A stretch of 64,000 bases of DNA, from the NCBI RefSeq assembly GCF_000263715.2, contig NZ_CM001514.1:978936-1042935 (forward strand), given 5' to 3'. Below the pieces are notes generated by a model, which was not told the DNA's origin, ran no database searches, and saw only the letters and a list, made by a program, of their open reading frames with translations. This document shows positions 35,993 through 44,666 of the stretch, piece by piece. The DNA is from Pseudomonas synxantha BG33R (GTDB lineage Bacteria; Pseudomonadota; Gammaproteobacteria; Pseudomonadales; Pseudomonadaceae). The stretch's first letter is position 1, and the number at the start of each line of letters is the position of its first letter. A program made the position numbers and the translations under genes.

Positions 35993-36033
35993 TTGACGAA
36001 TCTTTTTATAGTTGTACGATGACGTACGACATC
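35993..36033 (+). promoter_or_regulatory. promoter and palindromic operator of the kdgD operon
   Basis: TTGACG (35993-35998), 16-base spacer, TACGAT (36015-36020). A palindrome GATGACGTACGACATC at 36018-36033 (symmetric in 14 of 16 positions, centred on CGTACG) overlaps the -10 and the start region. GTTGTACGAT (36011-36020), directly abutting it, recurs upstream of the FadR-type regulator gene. This fits a repressor site for that regulator. Confidence 0.65.
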
Positions 36034-36089
36034 ATCAAAACCAACAACAACGCTTTCCTCAGAAAGTCTTCGCCCAGGGTGTTCGAATA

Positions 36090-37001
36090 ATGAATCCACA
36101 AGAACTGAAGTCCATCCTCTCCCACGGTCTGCTGTCTTTCCCGGTGACCGATTTCAACGCCCAGGGTGACTTCCACCAGGCGGGCTACATCAAGCGCCTC
36201 GAATGGCTAGCCCCTTACGGCGCCACCGCGTTGTTCGCAGCCGGTGGGACGGGTGAGTTTTTTTCCCTCGCTGCCAGCGAATATTCCCAAGTGGTAAAAA
36301 CCGCCGTGGACACTTGCGCGTCCAGCGTGCCGATTCTTGCCGGTGTGGGCGGTTCGACCCGCCAGGCCATCGAGTACGCCCAGGAGGCGGAGCGCCTCGG
36401 TGCCAAAGGCTTGCTGCTGCTGCCGCACTACCTTACCGAAGCCAGCCAGGACGGGGTTGCTGCCCATGTTGAAGCGGTGTGCAAGTCGGTCAAGATCGGC
36501 GTGGTGGTGTACAACCGCAACGTCTGCCGCCTGACCGCGCCGCTGTTGGAACGCCTGGCCGAACGTTGCCCGAACCTGATCGGCTACAAGGATGGCCTGG
36601 GTGATATCGAGCTGATGGTGTCGATCCGTCGCCGCCTGGGTGACCGATTCAGCTACCTCGGCGGCCTGCCGACTGCAGAGGTTTACGCCGCGGCCTACAA
36701 AGCCCTTGGAGTGCCGGTGTACTCCTCGGCGGTGTTCAACTTCATCCCGAAAACCGCCATGGACTTCTACCACGCCATTGCCCGCGAAGATCACGTCACC
36801 GTCGACAAGATCATCGATGACTTCTTCCTGCCTTACCTGGACATCCGTAATCGCAAAGCCGGGTACGCAGTGAGCATCGTCAAGGCCGGCGCGAAAATTG
36901 TCGGGTATGACGCCGGCCCAGTGCGTACGCCGCTGACCGATCTGTTGCCGGAAGAATACGAAGCCCTGGCCGCGCTGATCGACAAGCAAGGCGCGCAATA
37001 A
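36090..37001 (+). CDS. kdgD: 5-dehydro-4-deoxyglucarate dehydratase
   Basis: Converts 5-keto-4-deoxy-D-glucarate to 2-oxoglutarate semialdehyde with loss of water and CO2. 303 residues, the usual length, in the DHDPS/NAL class-I aldolase-like barrel. The Schiff-base lysine is K167 in [11 protein letters not shown]141 in VVYNRNV is the matching tyrosine; the GGTGEF motif is at 52-57. The start at 36090 gives the family N-terminus [20 protein letters not shown]. First gene of the catabolic operon, with the next gene 54 bases downstream. Confidence 0.95.
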   Translation: MNPQELKSILSHGLLSFPVTDFNAQGDFHQAGYIKRLEWLAPYGATALFAAGGTGEFFSLAASEYSQVVKTAVDTCASSVPILAGVGGSTRQAIEYAQEAERLGAKGLLLLPHYLTEASQDGVAAHVEAVCKSVKIGVVVYNRNVCRLTAPLLERLAERCPNLIGYKDGLGDIELMVSIRRRLGDRFSYLGGLPTAEVYAAAYKALGVPVYSSAVFNFIPKTAMDFYHAIAREDHVTVDKIIDDFFLPYLDIRNRKAGYAVSIVKAGAKIVGYDAGPVRTPLTDLLPEEYEALAALIDKQGAQ

Positions 37002-37055
37002 ATTATCCACAAGGCCGCTGAGCAATCAGCGGCCTTTTGCGTCAGGAGAAGATTT

Positions 37056-38501
37056 GTGTCCCAAGCAAAGCGTTTCGAAAACTACATCAACGGTGAATGG
37101 GTAACCGGCGCCGACTATTGCACCAATATCAACCCGTCTGATTTGGCCGATGTCATCGGCGAATATGCCAAAGCGGACGTAGCCCAAGTCAACGCGGCCA
37201 TTGACGCGGCCCGCGCCGCTTTCCCGGCCTGGTCCACGTCCGGTATCCAGGCGCGCCACGACGCGCTGGATAAAGTCGGCAGTGAAATCCTTGCCCGTCG
37301 CGAAGAGCTCGGCACCCTGCTGGCCCGGGAAGAGGGCAAGACCCTGCCCGAAGCCATCGGCGAAGTGACCCGCGCCGGTAATATTTTCAAGTTCTTCGCC
37401 GGTGAATGCCTGCGCCTTTCAGGTGATTACGTGCCCTCGGTGCGTCCGGGCGTCAACGTTGAAGTGACTCGCGAAGCCCTTGGCGTGGTGGGGCTGATTA
37501 CTCCATGGAATTTCCCGATTGCCATTCCCGCATGGAAAATCGCCCCGGCCCTGGCCTACGGCAACTGCGTGGTGATCAAGCCAGCGGAGCTGGTGCCGGG
37601 TTGCGCCTGGGCCCTGTCGGAGATCATTTCTCGCGCTGGTTTCCCTGCTGGTGTGTTCAACCTGGTGATGGGCAGCGGTCGTGTCGTCGGCGACGTGTTG
37701 GTCAACAGCCCGAAAGTCGATGGCATCAGCTTTACCGGCTCGGTTGGCGTGGGTCGTCAGATCGCCGTCAATTGTGTGTCGCGCCAGGCCAAAGTGCAGT
37801 TGGAAATGGGCGGCAAGAACCCGCAGATCATCCTCGATGACGCCGACCTCAAGCAGGCGGTGGAGTTGTCGGTGCAGAGCGCGTTCTATTCCACCGGCCA
37901 GCGTTGCACCGCGTCGAGCCGTTTGATTGTCACCGCCGGTATTCACGACCAGTTTGTTGCGGCAATGGCTGAGCGCATGAAGTCGATCAAGGTCGGCCAC
38001 GCGTTGCGCACCGGCACCGACATCGGGCCAGTGGTGTCCCAGGCCCAGTTGGACCAGGACATGAAATACATCGACATCGGCCAAAGCGAAGGTGCGCGGC
38101 TGGTCAGCGGTGGCGGCCTGGTGACCTGCGACACCGAAGGCTATTACCTGGCGCCGACCTTGTTTGCCGACAGCGAAGCGGCGATGCGCATCAGCCGTGA
38201 AGAAATCTTCGGCCCGGTGGCCAACGTGGTGCGTGTGGCTGACTACGAGGCGGCGCTGGCCATGGCCAACGACACCGAATTCGGCCTGTCGGCGGGTATC
38301 GCCACTACGTCGCTGAAGTACGCCAACCACTTCAAACGCCACTCCCAGGCTGGGATGGTGATGGTCAATCTGCCAACCGCCGGTGTGGATTACCACGTTC
38401 CATTTGGTGGCCGTAAGGGGTCATCCTACGGTTCGCGTGAGCAAGGTCGCTATGCGCAAGAGTTCTACACCGTGGTGAAGACCAGCTATATCGGGTCGTA
38501 A
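37056..38501 (+). CDS. 2,5-dioxovalerate (alpha-ketoglutaric semialdehyde) dehydrogenase
   Basis: 481-residue NAD(P)-dependent aldehyde dehydrogenase that takes the KdgD product to 2-oxoglutarate. Signatures: GLITPWNFPIAIPAWKIAPA (about 145-164), FTGSVGVGRQIAV, catalytic Glu in VQLEMGGKNPQ and catalytic Cys in TGQRCTASSR. It starts with GTG, preceded by AGGAGA. The substrate assignment rests on its position between kdgD, the transporter and garD; by sequence alone it is a member of the aldehyde dehydrogenase superfamily. Confidence 0.9.
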   Translation: MSQAKRFENYINGEWVTGADYCTNINPSDLADVIGEYAKADVAQVNAAIDAARAAFPAWSTSGIQARHDALDKVGSEILARREELGTLLAREEGKTLPEAIGEVTRAGNIFKFFAGECLRLSGDYVPSVRPGVNVEVTREALGVVGLITPWNFPIAIPAWKIAPALAYGNCVVIKPAELVPGCAWALSEIISRAGFPAGVFNLVMGSGRVVGDVLVNSPKVDGISFTGSVGVGRQIAVNCVSRQAKVQLEMGGKNPQIILDDADLKQAVELSVQSAFYSTGQRCTASSRLIVTAGIHDQFVAAMAERMKSIKVGHALRTGTDIGPVVSQAQLDQDMKYIDIGQSEGARLVSGGGLVTCDTEGYYLAPTLFADSEAAMRISREEIFGPVANVVRVADYEAALAMANDTEFGLSAGIATTSLKYANHFKRHSQAGMVMVNLPTAGVDYHVPFGGRKGSSYGSREQGRYAQEFYTVVKTSYIGS

Positions 38502-38529
38502 TACGCAGCATCCTGTGGCACTGGCTTTA

Positions 38530-38619
38530 TGTGGGAGCTGGCTTGCCTGCGATAGCATCACCTCGGTCTTGCTGACACACCGAGGTGTCTGCATTGCGGG
38601 CAAGCCCGGCTCCCACAGG
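38530..38619. repeat. REP doublet inside the catabolic cluster
   Basis: GTGGGAGCTGGCTTGCCTGC and the opposed GCGGGCAAGCCCGGCTCCCAC flank about 40 bases that include CACCTCGGT with CACCGAGGTG. It lies between the dehydrogenase and the transporter genes, in the same transcription direction, so it may reduce read-through or stabilise the upstream message. Confidence 0.85.
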
Positions 38620-38671
38620 AAAAACAAAAAATCATTACCCGCAAAAAAATAATTAGTGGGAGTACCTCTTC

Positions 38672-40036
38672 ATGCAAGCGACCAAGCCGACCCATGTCCG
38701 CTATTTGATCCTGCTCATGCTGTTTCTGGTGACCACGATCAACTATGCCGACCGCGCAACTATCGCCATCGCCGGCTCCAGCCTGCAAAAAGACCTCGGC
38801 ATCGACGCGGTCACCCTCGGTTACATCTTCTCCGCATTCGGTTGGGCTTACGTGGCCGGGCAAATTCCTGGCGGCTGGCTGCTCGACCGCTTCGGCTCGA
38901 AAAAAATCTACGCCTTGAGCATCTTCACCTGGTCGCTGTTCACCGTGCTGCAAGGCTATGTCGGTGAGTTCGGCGTCTCCACTGCTGTGGTTGCGCTGTT
39001 CATGCTGCGCTTCATGGTGGGCCTGGCCGAGGCGCCTTCGTTTCCGGGCAATGCCCGTATTGTTGCGGCGTGGTTTCCTACGGCTGAGCGCGGCACCGCA
39101 TCGGCGATCTTCAATTCGGCGCAGTACTTCGCCACGGTGTTGTTTGCGCCATTGATGGGCTGGATCGTCTACCGCTTCGGCTGGCAGCATGTGTTTATCG
39201 TGATGGGCGTGATCGGCATCGTGTTCTCGCTGATCTGGCTGAAAGTTATCCACAGCCCGCGCCAGCATCCGATGATCAACGAGGCCGAGTTCAACCACAT
39301 CGCTGCCAACGGCGCGATGGTCGACATGGATCAGGACAAGGGCAAGGGTAAGAAAACTGACGGGCCGAAGTGGGATTACATACGCCAGTTATTGACCAAC
39401 CGCATGATGCTCGGCGTGTATCTGGGCCAGTACTGCATCAACGGTATCACCTACTTCTTCCTGACCTGGTTCCCGGTGTATCTGGTGCAGGATCGCGGCA
39501 TGACCATCCTCAAGGCTGGTTTTATCGCCTCTTTGCCGGCGATCTGCGGCTTTATCGGCGGTGTGCTCGGCGGGGTGATTTCTGATTACCTGCTGCGTAA
39601 AGGCCACTCGCTGACCTTTGCACGCAAGGCGCCGATCATTGGTGGCCTGCTGATCTCCAGCAGTATCGTGGCCTGCAATTACGTGGACATCGAATGGATG
39701 GTGGTGGGCTTCATGGCCCTGGCGTTCTTCGGCAAAGGCGTTGGCGCACTGGGTTGGGCGGTGGTGTCCGACACCTCGCCCAAGCAGATCGCCGGCCTCA
39801 GTGGCGGCCTGTTCAACACCTTCGGTAACCTGGCGTCGATCACCACGCCGATTGTCATTGGCTACATCATCAGCACTACCGGCTCGTTCAAATGGGCCCT
39901 GGTGTTCGTCGGCGCCAACGCGCTGGTCGCAGTGTTCAGCTACCTGGTGATTGTCGGCCCGATCAAGCGCGTGGTGCTCAAAGAGCCGCCCGCCAAAGGC
40001 CCTGAGTTGACCAACCTTTCCCAAGCGCATTCCTGA
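38672..40036 (+). CDS. MFS transporter, glucarate/galactarate permease type
   Basis: 454 residues with 12 predicted membrane segments of the anion:cation symporter family. The first helix is [21 protein letters not shown] and is followed by the motif [13 protein letters not shown] charged central loop ([16 protein letters not shown]) lies between the halves. The sequence closely follows the GudP/GarP type that imports D-glucarate and galactarate, which agrees with its neighbours. Its stop lies 10 bases before garD. Confidence 0.88.
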   Translation: MQATKPTHVRYLILLMLFLVTTINYADRATIAIAGSSLQKDLGIDAVTLGYIFSAFGWAYVAGQIPGGWLLDRFGSKKIYALSIFTWSLFTVLQGYVGEFGVSTAVVALFMLRFMVGLAEAPSFPGNARIVAAWFPTAERGTASAIFNSAQYFATVLFAPLMGWIVYRFGWQHVFIVMGVIGIVFSLIWLKVIHSPRQHPMINEAEFNHIAANGAMVDMDQDKGKGKKTDGPKWDYIRQLLTNRMMLGVYLGQYCINGITYFFLTWFPVYLVQDRGMTILKAGFIASLPAICGFIGGVLGGVISDYLLRKGHSLTFARKAPIIGGLLISSSIVACNYVDIEWMVVGFMALAFFGKGVGALGWAVVSDTSPKQIAGLSGGLFNTFGNLASITTPIVIGYIISTTGSFKWALVFVGANALVAVFSYLVIVGPIKRVVLKEPPAKGPELTNLSQAHS

Positions 40037-40046
40037 GGTTCGTGTG

Positions 40047-41600
40047 ATGCAGTTGATTGAACATGCCGACTCGCCGCGCTCGATCCGTTTGCACGAGCGC
40101 GACAATGTGGTGATCGTGGTAAACGACCAGGGCGTGCCGGCGGGCACTGAATTTCCCGACGGCCTGGTCACCGTGGAGTTCATACCCCAGAGCCACAAGG
40201 TGACGTTGGAAGATATCCCCGAGGGCGGCCGGATTATTCGCTACGGCCAGACCATCGGTTACGCCTTGGCTCCGATTCCGCGTGGCAGTTGGGTGCAGGA
40301 AGATCAGCTGCGCATGCCCACCGCGCCACCGCTGGACAGCTTGCCGCTGTCCACCGAGGTGCCTGAAACCCAGGCACCGCTGGAGGGGTTCACCTTCGAG
40401 GGCTATCGCAATGCCGACGGTACCGTGGGCACGCGCAATATCCTCGGCATCACCACCACCGTGCAGTGCGTCACCGGCGTGCTGGACCACGCAGTCAAGC
40501 GCATCAAGGATGAGTTGCTGCCCAAGTATCCCCACGTCGATGATGTGGTGGCGCTGACCCACAGCTACGGCTGCGGCGTGGCGATTACGGCGACGGATGC
40601 CTATATCCCGATCCGCACCGTGCGCAACCTGGCGCGCAACCCGAACTTGGGCGGTGAAGCCCTGGTGATCAGCCTGGGCTGCGAGAAATTGCAGGCCGGC
40701 CAGGTGATGCACGATAACGACAGCTCGGTGGACCTGAGCGAGCCGTGGTTGTATCGCCTGCAGGATTCCAGCCATGGCTTTACCGAAATGATTGAGCAGA
40801 TCATGGCGCTGGCCGAGGTGCGCTTGAAGAAACTCGACCAGCGCCGTCGGGAAACCGTGCCGGCTAGCGAGCTGATCCTGGGTATGCAGTGCGGTGGTAG
40901 TGATGCGTTTTCCGGTATCACCGCCAACCCGGCGCTGGGGTATGCCTCGGACTTGTTACTGCGGGCCGGCGCGACGGTGATGTTTTCCGAAGTGACTGAA
41001 GTGCGCGATGCCATTTACCTGCTGACTTCCCGGGCGCAGAACCAGGAGGTTGCCCGGGAACTGGTCAGGGAAATGGACTGGTATGACCGTTACCTGGCCA
41101 AGGGTGAAGCAGACCGCAGCGCCAATACCACGCCGGGCAACAAGAAGGGCGGGCTGTCGAATATTGTCGAGAAGTCCTTGGGCTCCATCGTCAAGTCCGG
41201 CAGCAGCGCGATCAACGGCGTGCTCGGCCCCGGCGAGCGCTTGAAGGGCAAGGGCCTGATTTTTTGCGCCACCCCGGCCAGTGATTTTGTGTGTGGCACC
41301 TTGCAACTGGCGGCAGGGATGAACCTGCATGTATTCACCACCGGGCGTGGCACGCCGTACGGGCTGGCGATGGCGCCAGTGGTCAAGGTGTCGACCCGCA
41401 CCGAGCTGGCCCAGCGCTGGCCGGACCTGATCGATATCGACGCCGGGCGCATTGCCACCGGGCGCGCGAGCATCGAGGAACTGGGTTGGGAGTTGTTTCA
41501 CTTCTACCTGGACGTGGCCAGTGGCAGGAAGCAGACGTGGGCCGAGCATCACAAGTTGCACAACGATATTACGCTGTTCAACCCGGCGCCGATTACCTGA
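40047..41600 (+). CDS. garD: galactarate dehydratase
   Basis: Removes water from galactarate to give 5-keto-4-deoxy-D-glucarate, the KdgD substrate. 517 residues. An SAF-type N-terminal domain (to about residue 100) is followed by the large UxaA/GarD domain with [23 protein letters not shown] and [19 protein letters not shown], and near the C-terminus [20 protein letters not shown] and [18 protein letters not shown]. Cysteines in these blocks suit an iron centre. ATG 40047 (GAGG eight bases upstream) is preferred to the GTG one codon earlier. A separate glucarate dehydratase gene (gudD) is not in the window. Confidence 0.93.
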   Translation: MQLIEHADSPRSIRLHERDNVVIVVNDQGVPAGTEFPDGLVTVEFIPQSHKVTLEDIPEGGRIIRYGQTIGYALAPIPRGSWVQEDQLRMPTAPPLDSLPLSTEVPETQAPLEGFTFEGYRNADGTVGTRNILGITTTVQCVTGVLDHAVKRIKDELLPKYPHVDDVVALTHSYGCGVAITATDAYIPIRTVRNLARNPNLGGEALVISLGCEKLQAGQVMHDNDSSVDLSEPWLYRLQDSSHGFTEMIEQIMALAEVRLKKLDQRRRETVPASELILGMQCGGSDAFSGITANPALGYASDLLLRAGATVMFSEVTEVRDAIYLLTSRAQNQEVARELVREMDWYDRYLAKGEADRSANTTPGNKKGGLSNIVEKSLGSIVKSGSSAINGVLGPGERLKGKGLIFCATPASDFVCGTLQLAAGMNLHVFTTGRGTPYGLAMAPVVKVSTRTELAQRWPDLIDIDAGRIATGRASIEELGWELFHFYLDVASGRKQTWAEHHKLHNDITLFNPAPIT

Positions 41601-41615
41601 GACCGAGTCGCCTGC

Positions 41616-41702
41616 ATCGGGAGCAAGCCCCCTCCCACATTGGTCCGCATTCCAACACAATGAATGCGTTCAAATGTGGGAGGGGGCTTGCTCCCGATAG
41701 CG
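41616..41702. repeat. REP doublet (inverted pair)
   Basis: ATCGGGAGCAAGCCCCCTCC and GTGGGAGGGGGCTTGCTCCC in opposite orientation with about 40 bases between. It lies between garD and the AEC transporter gene and belongs to the GGGGGCTTG variant. Confidence 0.88.
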
Positions 41703-41774
41703 GTAGACCAGACGACACGGGCTGCATGGCTTATCATTAGCCAACTAACGACGCCCACCAAGGTTCTCCCCGGC

Positions 41775-42716
41775 ATGCTGGCAATCTTCCTTACCACCCT
41801 CACCATCACCGCGCCGGTGTTTGCCATGCTGTTTCTTGGTGTGCTGCTCAAGCGCATCAACTGGATCAACGACAACTTTATCCACACCGCTTCGTCCCTG
41901 GTGTTCAACGTCACCATGCCGGCGCTGTTGTTCCTGGGCATCCTGCATGCCGACCTGCACGCGGCACTCAAGCCGGGTTTGCTGATCTATTTTGCCGTCG
42001 CCACCCTGGCGAGCTTTGCTTTGGCTTGGGGCTGGGCGATTTTTCGCTGCAAGCGTGAAGACCGGGGCATTTACACCCAGGGTGCGTTTCGCGGCAACAA
42101 CGGGGTGATCGGCCTGGCGCTCGCCGCCAGCATGTACGGTGACTACGGGATCTCCCTGGGCGCAATCCTCGCGGCGCTGGTGATCCTGTTTTACAACACG
42201 CTGTCGACCATTGTGCTGGCGGTGTACAGCCCGGTGATCAAGTCCGACCCGTGGAGCATTTTCAAGAGTGTGGTGGCTAACCCACTGATCATCAGCGTGA
42301 TCGTTGCGGCGCCGTTCGCGTACTTTCAGATCAGCTTGCCCGGCTGGTTCGAAAAGTCCTTGCAGTACCTGTCGGATACCACGCTGCCGTTGGCGTTGAT
42401 TTGCATCGGCGGCACCTTGTCCATGGCCGCGCTGCGCAAGAGCGGCAACATGGCGTTGAGTGCGAGCCTGATGAAGATGATCTGGTTGCCGGTGATCGCA
42501 ACCCTGGGCGCTTGGTTGCTGGGCTTTCGCGGGCCGGAGCTGGGGATTCTGTTCCTGTACTTCGGCGCGCCGACAGCCGCGGCCAGCTTCGTGATGGCCA
42601 GGGCGGCGCAAGGCAATCATGAGCTGGCGGCGGCGATTATCGTGATCACCACGTTGATGGCGGCGGTGACCACCAACATCGGGATTTTCGTATTGCAGGC
42701 GGGTGGCTGGATCTAG
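41775..42716 (+). CDS. AEC-family transporter
   Basis: 313 residues with about ten membrane segments, of the auxin efflux carrier family, which in bacteria moves malate, malonate or other small organic acids. Typical parts are TITAPVFAMLFLGVLLKR at the start, FRGNNGVIGLALAASMYG in the middle (with the family asparagine) and PTAAASFVMARAAQGN near the end. The start at 41775 places the first helix at the N-terminus; the longer upstream frame runs through the REP element. The 3' end overlaps the converging decarboxylase gene by four bases. Confidence 0.85.
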   Translation: MLAIFLTTLTITAPVFAMLFLGVLLKRINWINDNFIHTASSLVFNVTMPALLFLGILHADLHAALKPGLLIYFAVATLASFALAWGWAIFRCKREDRGIYTQGAFRGNNGVIGLALAASMYGDYGISLGAILAALVILFYNTLSTIVLAVYSPVIKSDPWSIFKSVVANPLIISVIVAAPFAYFQISLPGWFEKSLQYLSDTTLPLALICIGGTLSMAALRKSGNMALSASLMKMIWLPVIATLGAWLLGFRGPELGILFLYFGAPTAAASFVMARAAQGNHELAAAIIVITTLMAAVTTNIGIFVLQAGGWI

Positions 42717-43093
42717 GCGTCTTTCTGGTAGCTTTCGATCACTTCCTGCGCTGCCCGAAAGGCATCAATCGCCGCCGGCACACCGGCATACACCGCGCAA
42801 TGCAGCAGCGCTTCGCGAATCTCGTCTACCGTGCAGCCATTATTCAGTGCACCGCGCACGTGGCCCTTGAGTTCCTGCGGGCATTTGGGGGCTGTCAGGG
42901 CGGCGAGGGTGATCAGGCTGCGGGTCTTGAGCGGCAAGCCTTCGCGGTTCCAGACAGCGCCCCACGCATGTTCATTGACGAAGTCCTGCAGCGGCTGGGT
43001 GAACGCCGTGGCACTACCCAGGGCGCGGTCGACGAATGCATCGCCCATGACTTGGCGTCGTACCTCAACTCCGGGTTTTTTCTGATCGGTCAT
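42713..43093 (-). CDS. carboxymuconolactone decarboxylase family protein
   Basis: 126 residues with the CMD/AhpD-like fold: LPLKTRSLITLAALTAPKCP, then GHVRGALNNGCTVDEIREALLHC and AVYAGVPAAIDAFRAA. The sequence resembles PcaC (4-carboxymuconolactone decarboxylase of the protocatechuate pathway), but no other pca gene is adjacent, so the reaction is uncertain. Its start overlaps the stop of the exchanger gene upstream by four bases (ATGA), which suggests one transcript. Confidence 0.85.
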   Translation of the reverse strand: MTDQKKPGVEVRRQVMGDAFVDRALGSATAFTQPLQDFVNEHAWGAVWNREGLPLKTRSLITLAALTAPKCPQELKGHVRGALNNGCTVDEIREALLHCAVYAGVPAAIDAFRAAQEVIESYQKDA

Positions 43094-44184
43094 TTCGATT
43101 CCCTCTTGTGTTGGCGGTGCCAGGCGCGCACAGAGGTGAACAACAGCAAAGCCACCAACGCCGGCAGGACGTAATACAGCATCAACTGTTCAAGCTTGTT
43201 GGCCAGGGGCATACCGGTGGTGAACGCCATTACGTGCAGCCCGTACGCCAGGTACAACCCCAGCAGCACCAGCCCTTCGATACGCGTCACACGGTAGCCG
43301 GTATAAAACACCGGCAGGCACAGGACGATGGCACCGAGCATCACCGGCAAATCGAAGTCCAGGGCATTGGGTGATACCGACAGCGGCGACGGCGCCACCA
43401 GCGCGGTAAAGCCCAGCACGCCCAGCAGGTTGAACAGGTTGCTGCCGATCACGTTGCCCACCGCAATTTCCCGCTCGCCGCGCAAGGCGGCGATCAGCGA
43501 TGTGGCAAGGCAGGGCAGCGAGGTGCCCACGCCGATGAGCGTCAGGCCGATGACGCGCTCCGACAAGCCCAGGTCGCCCGCCACTTCCACCGCGGCGCCC
43601 AGCAACAAATGCCCGGCCAGTACCAGCACCAATAGCCCGGCGAACATCAGCAACGCGCTGCTCAACCAGGGTGCCTTGGCCACGGTGTCCAGGGTGCGCG
43701 GGCGGCGTGAATGACGCGTCTGGTGGTGCAGTACGCCAAGGTAAGCCACCAGCGCCACCAGCAGCAAAACACCATCGAGCGGTGTCAGCACTTCATTGGC
43801 GGCCAGGATAAACACCAGCAGACCGGCGAAGATCATCACCGGGATATCCACACGCACCAGTTGCCGCGAGACCCGCAGCGGAATGATCAGCGCCGACAGG
43901 CCCAGGGTGACGAGGATATTGAAAATGCTGCTGCCAATAACGCTACCCACGGCGATATCGGTATTGCCGGCCAGCGTGGCCTGGAGGCTGACGGCCATCT
44001 GCGGCGCGCTGCTGCCGAAGGCGACAACGCTCAAGCCGATGATCAGCGGTCGCACTTTGAGGCTGGCCGCCAGGCGTACGGCGGCGCGTACCAGGATCTC
44101 GGCGCCGACGATCAACAGCAGCAAGCCGCCGACCAGTTCGAGCAGGCTCCAGGGCGAAAGGGCGTTCAATCCGAAAATACTCAA
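43090..44184 (-). CDS. CaCA-family Na+/Ca2+ exchanger-like protein (YrbG type)
   Basis: 364 residues, about 10-11 membrane segments with two alpha repeats: VVAFGSSAPQMAVSLQATLA with GSVIGSSIFNILVTLG, and IGVGTSLPCLATSLIAALRG with NVIGSNLFNLLGVLG. These GSS(A/L)P and NxxGSNxxN elements bind the cation in this family. An acidic residue usual in the first repeat (GSSAPE) is replaced by glutamine here (SSAPQM), which may change ion selectivity. It probably exports cations across the inner membrane. Confidence 0.88.
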   Translation of the reverse strand: MSIFGLNALSPWSLLELVGGLLLLIVGAEILVRAAVRLAASLKVRPLIIGLSVVAFGSSAPQMAVSLQATLAGNTDIAVGSVIGSSIFNILVTLGLSALIIPLRVSRQLVRVDIPVMIFAGLLVFILAANEVLTPLDGVLLLVALVAYLGVLHHQTRHSRRPRTLDTVAKAPWLSSALLMFAGLLVLVLAGHLLLGAAVEVAGDLGLSERVIGLTLIGVGTSLPCLATSLIAALRGEREIAVGNVIGSNLFNLLGVLGFTALVAPSPLSVSPNALDFDLPVMLGAIVLCLPVFYTGYRVTRIEGLVLLGLYLAYGLHVMAFTTGMPLANKLEQLMLYYVLPALVALLLFTSVRAWHRQHKRESK

Positions 44185-44195
44185 GGCGGCCTCAA

Positions 44196-44567
44196 TCAGT
44201 TGTTCAGGGCTTGCACGCGAACCCGTGCGGTGCCGCTGCCCAGCATACGCAATTGCTCGGCAGCCTTGCGGGAAACGTCGATCAGGCGCCCACGGGTGTG
44301 CGGGCCGCGGTCATTGATACGCACCACGACCGATCGGTCGTTGTTCAGATTGGTCACTTTGACCCGCGTACCGAAGGGCAGGCGCCGATGCGCAGCGGTC
44401 AAGGCGTTCTGGTTGAAGGGTTCACCACTGGCGGTTCTTTTGCCATGGTGTTTAGCGCCGTAATAGGAGGCGGTGCCGGTTTCGTCGTAACCGTTGGGGT
44501 CGATGAGGCCGCTGGCGCAACCCGCCAGCAGGGAGGACAAGGCCAGGAGGCCGAGTAGACGCTTCAT
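44196..44567 (-). CDS. RlpA-like double-psi beta-barrel lipoprotein
   Basis: 123 residues from the ATG at 44567. It has a lipoprotein signal with lipobox LLAGC (cysteine at residue 17) and then a single double-psi beta-barrel domain of RlpA type: TGTASYYGAKHHGKRTASGE, ALTAAHRRLPFGTRVKV, and VVVRINDRGPHTRGRLIDVS. The aspartate of INDRGP and the histidine of AAHRRLP correspond to positions conserved in RlpA peptidoglycan lytic enzymes. It lacks the SPOR domain of full RlpA, so it is a short relative of uncertain activity. Confidence 0.85.
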   Translation of the reverse strand: MKRLLGLLALSSLLAGCASGLIDPNGYDETGTASYYGAKHHGKRTASGEPFNQNALTAAHRRLPFGTRVKVTNLNNDRSVVVRINDRGPHTRGRLIDVSRKAAEQLRMLGSGTARVRVQALNN

Positions 44568-44590
44568 TGTCAGGACATCCCCAATAAAAA

Positions 44591-44622
44591 ATGTGGAGAG
44601 GGAGCAAGCCCCCTCCCACACA
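44591..44622. repeat. solitary REP-like palindrome
   Basis: TGTGGAGAGGGAGCAAGCCC followed by CCTCCCACA: a single hairpin of the GGGGGCTTG REP type, between the lipoprotein and gatB genes. Confidence 0.6.
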
Positions 44623-44666
44623 GGTTGGAGCCAGACCTTGAAGTCTGCTCCAACCATTCACCGCAA

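Noticed and set aside
42713..43093. Calling this gene pcaC
   Set aside because: The fold is clear, but no other protocatechuate genes are adjacent and many CMD-family proteins have different functions.
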